DNA from: Acetivibrio straminisolvens JCM 21531
Lineage (GTDB): Bacteria; Bacillota; Clostridia; Acetivibrionales; Acetivibrionaceae
Reading direction: 5' to 3'
DNA: 64,000 nucleotides
Assembly (NCBI RefSeq): GCF_000521465.1
Contig: NZ_BAVR01000005.1
Location: 41,992 to 105,991, forward strand
Position numbers and translations under genes: made by a program. Every line of letters starts with the position of its first letter. Positions within the stretch are counted from its first letter, which is position 1. Of the stretch, positions 62,145 to 64,000 are shown piece after piece. The notes below the pieces were generated by a model. That model was not told the origin of the DNA, made no database searches, and worked only from the letters and a program-made list of their open reading frames with translations.

Positions 62145-62657
62145 TTGCTTAATCAGGAAATAGTAAAATTATTAAATGAACAGCTCAACAAGGAACTTTT
62201 CTCTGCATATCTATATTTGGACATGGCAAATTATTATGCAGATCAAAATCTAAGCGGATTTGAAAATTGGTTTTTCGTACAGGCACAAGAAGAACGGGAT
62301 CACGCTATGTTGTTCCGCCAGTATTTGTTGAATAACGGTGAATCAGTGATTTTGACGGAAGTTGCCGCTCCCAATGAGAAATACAATGATTATAAAGACC
62401 CCTTGGTCAAAGCTTTTAATCATGAAAAGTATGTAACCGACTCTATTAATAAGATATATGAAGCTGCAATGAAAATTAAAGATTTCCGTACAATGCAGTT
62501 TCTTGACTGGTTTGTTAGTGAGCAAGGCGAGGAAGAAAAGAATGCCGATGACAACATAAAGAAATATGACTTGTTTGCAGGTGATCCTAAAGGCTTGTAT
62601 ATGTTGGATAGTGAAATGAAAGCAAGGGTGTATACAGCACCGTCTTTAGTTCTTTAA
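62145..62657 (+). CDS. ftnA: Ferritin
   Basis: Iron-storage ferroxidase, 170 residues. Four-helix bundle with ferroxidase ligands in LLNEQLNKELFSAYLYLDM, FFVQAQEERDHAMLFRQYL and the later LDWFVSEQGEEEKNADD. Starts with TTG 62145 behind GGATGAGG. Short palindrome GTTAC-AAA-GTAAC lies just before the ribosome site. Intact. Confidence 0.93.
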   Translation: MLNQEIVKLLNEQLNKELFSAYLYLDMANYYADQNLSGFENWFFVQAQEERDHAMLFRQYLLNNGESVILTEVAAPNEKYNDYKDPLVKAFNHEKYVTDSINKIYEAAMKIKDFRTMQFLDWFVSEQGEEEKNADDNIKKYDLFAGDPKGLYMLDSEMKARVYTAPSLVL

Positions 62658-62670
62658 TTTAGATATTGTT

Positions 62671-62702
62671 TCCGGCGTCTTCTGCTATTAGTTGACGCCG
62701 GA
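62671..62702 (+). terminator. Ferritin terminator
   Basis: Perfect 9-bp GC-rich stem TCCGGCGTC (62671-62679) with GACGCCGGA (62694-62702), followed by TTGTTTT. Confidence 0.8.
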
Positions 62703-62862
62703 TTGTTTTGGTGAACAAATCTGTTAATAAGAATAAAATAAGAGCAGAGTTAATTTGAAATTAAATCGATGTACTTCGATGATTTTTATAAAGTAAAAAA
62801 TTTAAAGATCCTTTGGTGGAAATAAAGTTGAAAAATTCAGAAGAATAAGGACAGTGTTGAGC

Positions 62863-63881
62863 ATGGCATTAACAAGATTACGGCTATCAAATTTTACTGT
62901 ATTCTCAAAGCTTGATATGGAGTTTTCAAAGGGTATAAATATTTTCGTAGGAGAAAACGGAACATGAAAAACTCATATTATGAAAATCTTATATGCTGCT
63001 TGTCAAGCATCGAGGAAAACTGTTTCTTTTTCACAAAAGCTAGTGAAAGTTTTTAAACCGGATGATTTGAACATTAACAGACTTGTTTCAAGAGGAAAAG
63101 GCGGGGATACGGCACAAATCGATATTGTTTCGGATAAGAGTACGATATCAGCTAAATTTACAACGAGAACCAAAAAGTGGGATGCGGACATTACCGGAGA
63201 AGAAAGATGGGAAAATGTTAATGCGGAACTTATTAGTACATTTATACCTGCTAAGGAGATTTTAGAGAATGCGTATCAGTTTGAGTCTGCATATCATAAA
63301 GAGGTTATTGATTTTGACGAGACATATTTAGATATTATAGCCAGTGCCAAAATTAATATAAACCGTGGTCCTGATACGGGAACAAAAAAGAAGTATTTGG
63401 ACAAATTAAAGAATATAACTCTTGGCACAGTTACAATCAGTGAAGAAAAGTTTTATTTGAAGCCAGGAACACAAGCAAAAATAGAGTTCCATTTAGTTGC
63501 AGAAGGTTTGCGAAAGTTTGCCCTTTTATGGCAACTTATAAAAAACGGTACCCTTGAAAAGGGCACAATTTTATTCTGGGATGAACCGGAAGCAAATTTA
63601 AACCCTAAAGCAATACCCGATCTGGTTGAGATACTTCTTGAGCTTCAAAGGGAAGGTGTGCAAATATTTATTGCTACCCATGATTATGTTCTTTCGAAAT
63701 ATTTTGAGATAAGAGCAACTGAGGATAACTATATTAGATATTTTTCTCTATTTAAGGTTGAGGATGGCTCTGTTTCTTTTGAGCAATGCAGTAATTTCAG
63801 AGAACTAAAAGGAAGAATCCTATAATATCAGCGTATGACAAACCGTTAGACGAGGTTCTTGAAAAAAATATGGGGGATTAA
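62863..63881 (+). pseudogene. AAA family ATPase with an in-frame TGA in Walker A and a C-terminal frameshift
   Basis: ABC-like ATPase of the AAA15/DUF-type found in many defence or repair pairs. RLSNFTVFSKLDMEF and IFVGENGT precede a TGA (62965-62967) that replaces the second Gly codon (GGA to TGA) of GENGTGKT; the same frame continues KTHIMKILYAACQ. Later motifs are LVAEGLRKFALLWQLIKNG (signature-like), LFWDEPEANLNP (Walker B) and IFIATHDY (H-loop). Near 63815 one A is lost; restored, the end reads PIISAYDKPLDEVLEKNMGD. Either a point nonsense mutation or a base error; a downstream start at 62980 would lack Walker A and be inactive. Confidence 0.75.
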
Positions 63882-63882
63882 T

Positions 63883-64000
63883 ATGCCGGATAAAGTTTTT
63901 GTAGAAGAAACAAGCTTTTTAAAATTGACTGTAATAAGGCAATTGAAATTATTGAACTTAATGAAGAGTATCATAAAACTAATATTTTAAGTAATGTAGA
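63883..64000 (+). CDS. Start of a partner gene, partial (frameshift)
   Basis: ATG 63883 lies one base after the restored ATPase stop, with GGGGGA as ribosome site. It reads MPDKVFVEETSFLK and, across a lost A near 63922, IDCNKAIEIIELNEEYHKTN, to the window edge. Too short to name; the tight link suggests that it works with the ATPase. Confidence 0.55.

Overview
The window is a low-GC clostridial chromosome segment. It fits the cellulosome-forming thermophile Acetivibrio (Clostridium) thermocellus: there is a secreted GH10 xylanase with a CBM22-like domain and a type I dockerin, three large S-layer-homology proteins, an endospore programme (spoIIID, spoIIQ, spoIID) and a clostridial F-type ATPase operon. 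The species call is inferred from gene content and from remembered gene order, not from a database search. I see no rRNA, tRNA or CRISPR.

Layout. 1-1.4 kb: murC (+), convergent with a long minus-strand block. 1.5-6.96 kb (-): fabZ, a NAGPA-domain exported protein, a FlgJ-like rod-binding protein, two basal-body rod proteins, mreB/mbl and spoIIID. 7.25-8.82 kb: a complete IS256-family element with an 8-bp target duplication, followed by a plus-strand lipoprotein gene whose promoter appears to take its -35 from the IS end. 9.8-14.1 kb (-): spoIIQ, spoIID, murA, ywmB. 14.4-25.96 kb (-): an accessory island of three SLH/fibronectin-like surface proteins and one DUF2325 fusion, sitting inside an otherwise conserved Firmicutes block. 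26.4-33 kb (-): atpBEFHAGDC. 33.3-41 kb (-): wecB, a WecA/TagO-type transferase, comEB-like dCMP deaminase, upp, rpiB, ywlE, ywlC, a ZIP transporter and prfA. 41-44.1 kb (-): a DUF2752 protein, a zinc-ribbon membrane protein and the xylanase. 44.4-45.8 kb (+): a polytopic GT-C-like membrane protein. 45.8-53.5 kb (-): a cofactor cluster (coaX, amidohydrolase, birA, folK, folB, folP) with a phosphodiesterase and an iron-type alcohol dehydrogenase. 53.8-57.6 kb (+): Ppx/GppA phosphatase, a triphosphate tunnel enzyme and a SulP transporter. 57.7-61.7 kb (-): a HEAT-like protein and an SsuABC/ThiXYZ-like ABC operon. 62.1-64 kb (+): ferritin, then a damaged AAA ATPase and the start of its partner gene.

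How the genes work together. Much of the window serves the envelope: peptidoglycan precursors (murC, murA), shape (mreB), spore engulfment (spoIID with spoIIQ), undecaprenyl-linked sugar synthesis (wecB, tagO-like), S-layer-anchored proteins and the flagellar rod. A second theme is energy and cofactors: ATP synthase, folate, biotin-protein ligation and pantothenate kinase.

Sequence quality. About thirty single-base indels, nearly all one base lost from a short homopolymer, interrupt 23 genes, including ones a growing cell needs (murC, atpD, atpB, atpG, coaX, birA). I read these as sequencing errors of the pyrosequencing kind rather than biology, and I give gene spans across them. One interruption is different: an in-frame TGA exactly in the Walker A motif of the AAA ATPase near 62.97 kb.
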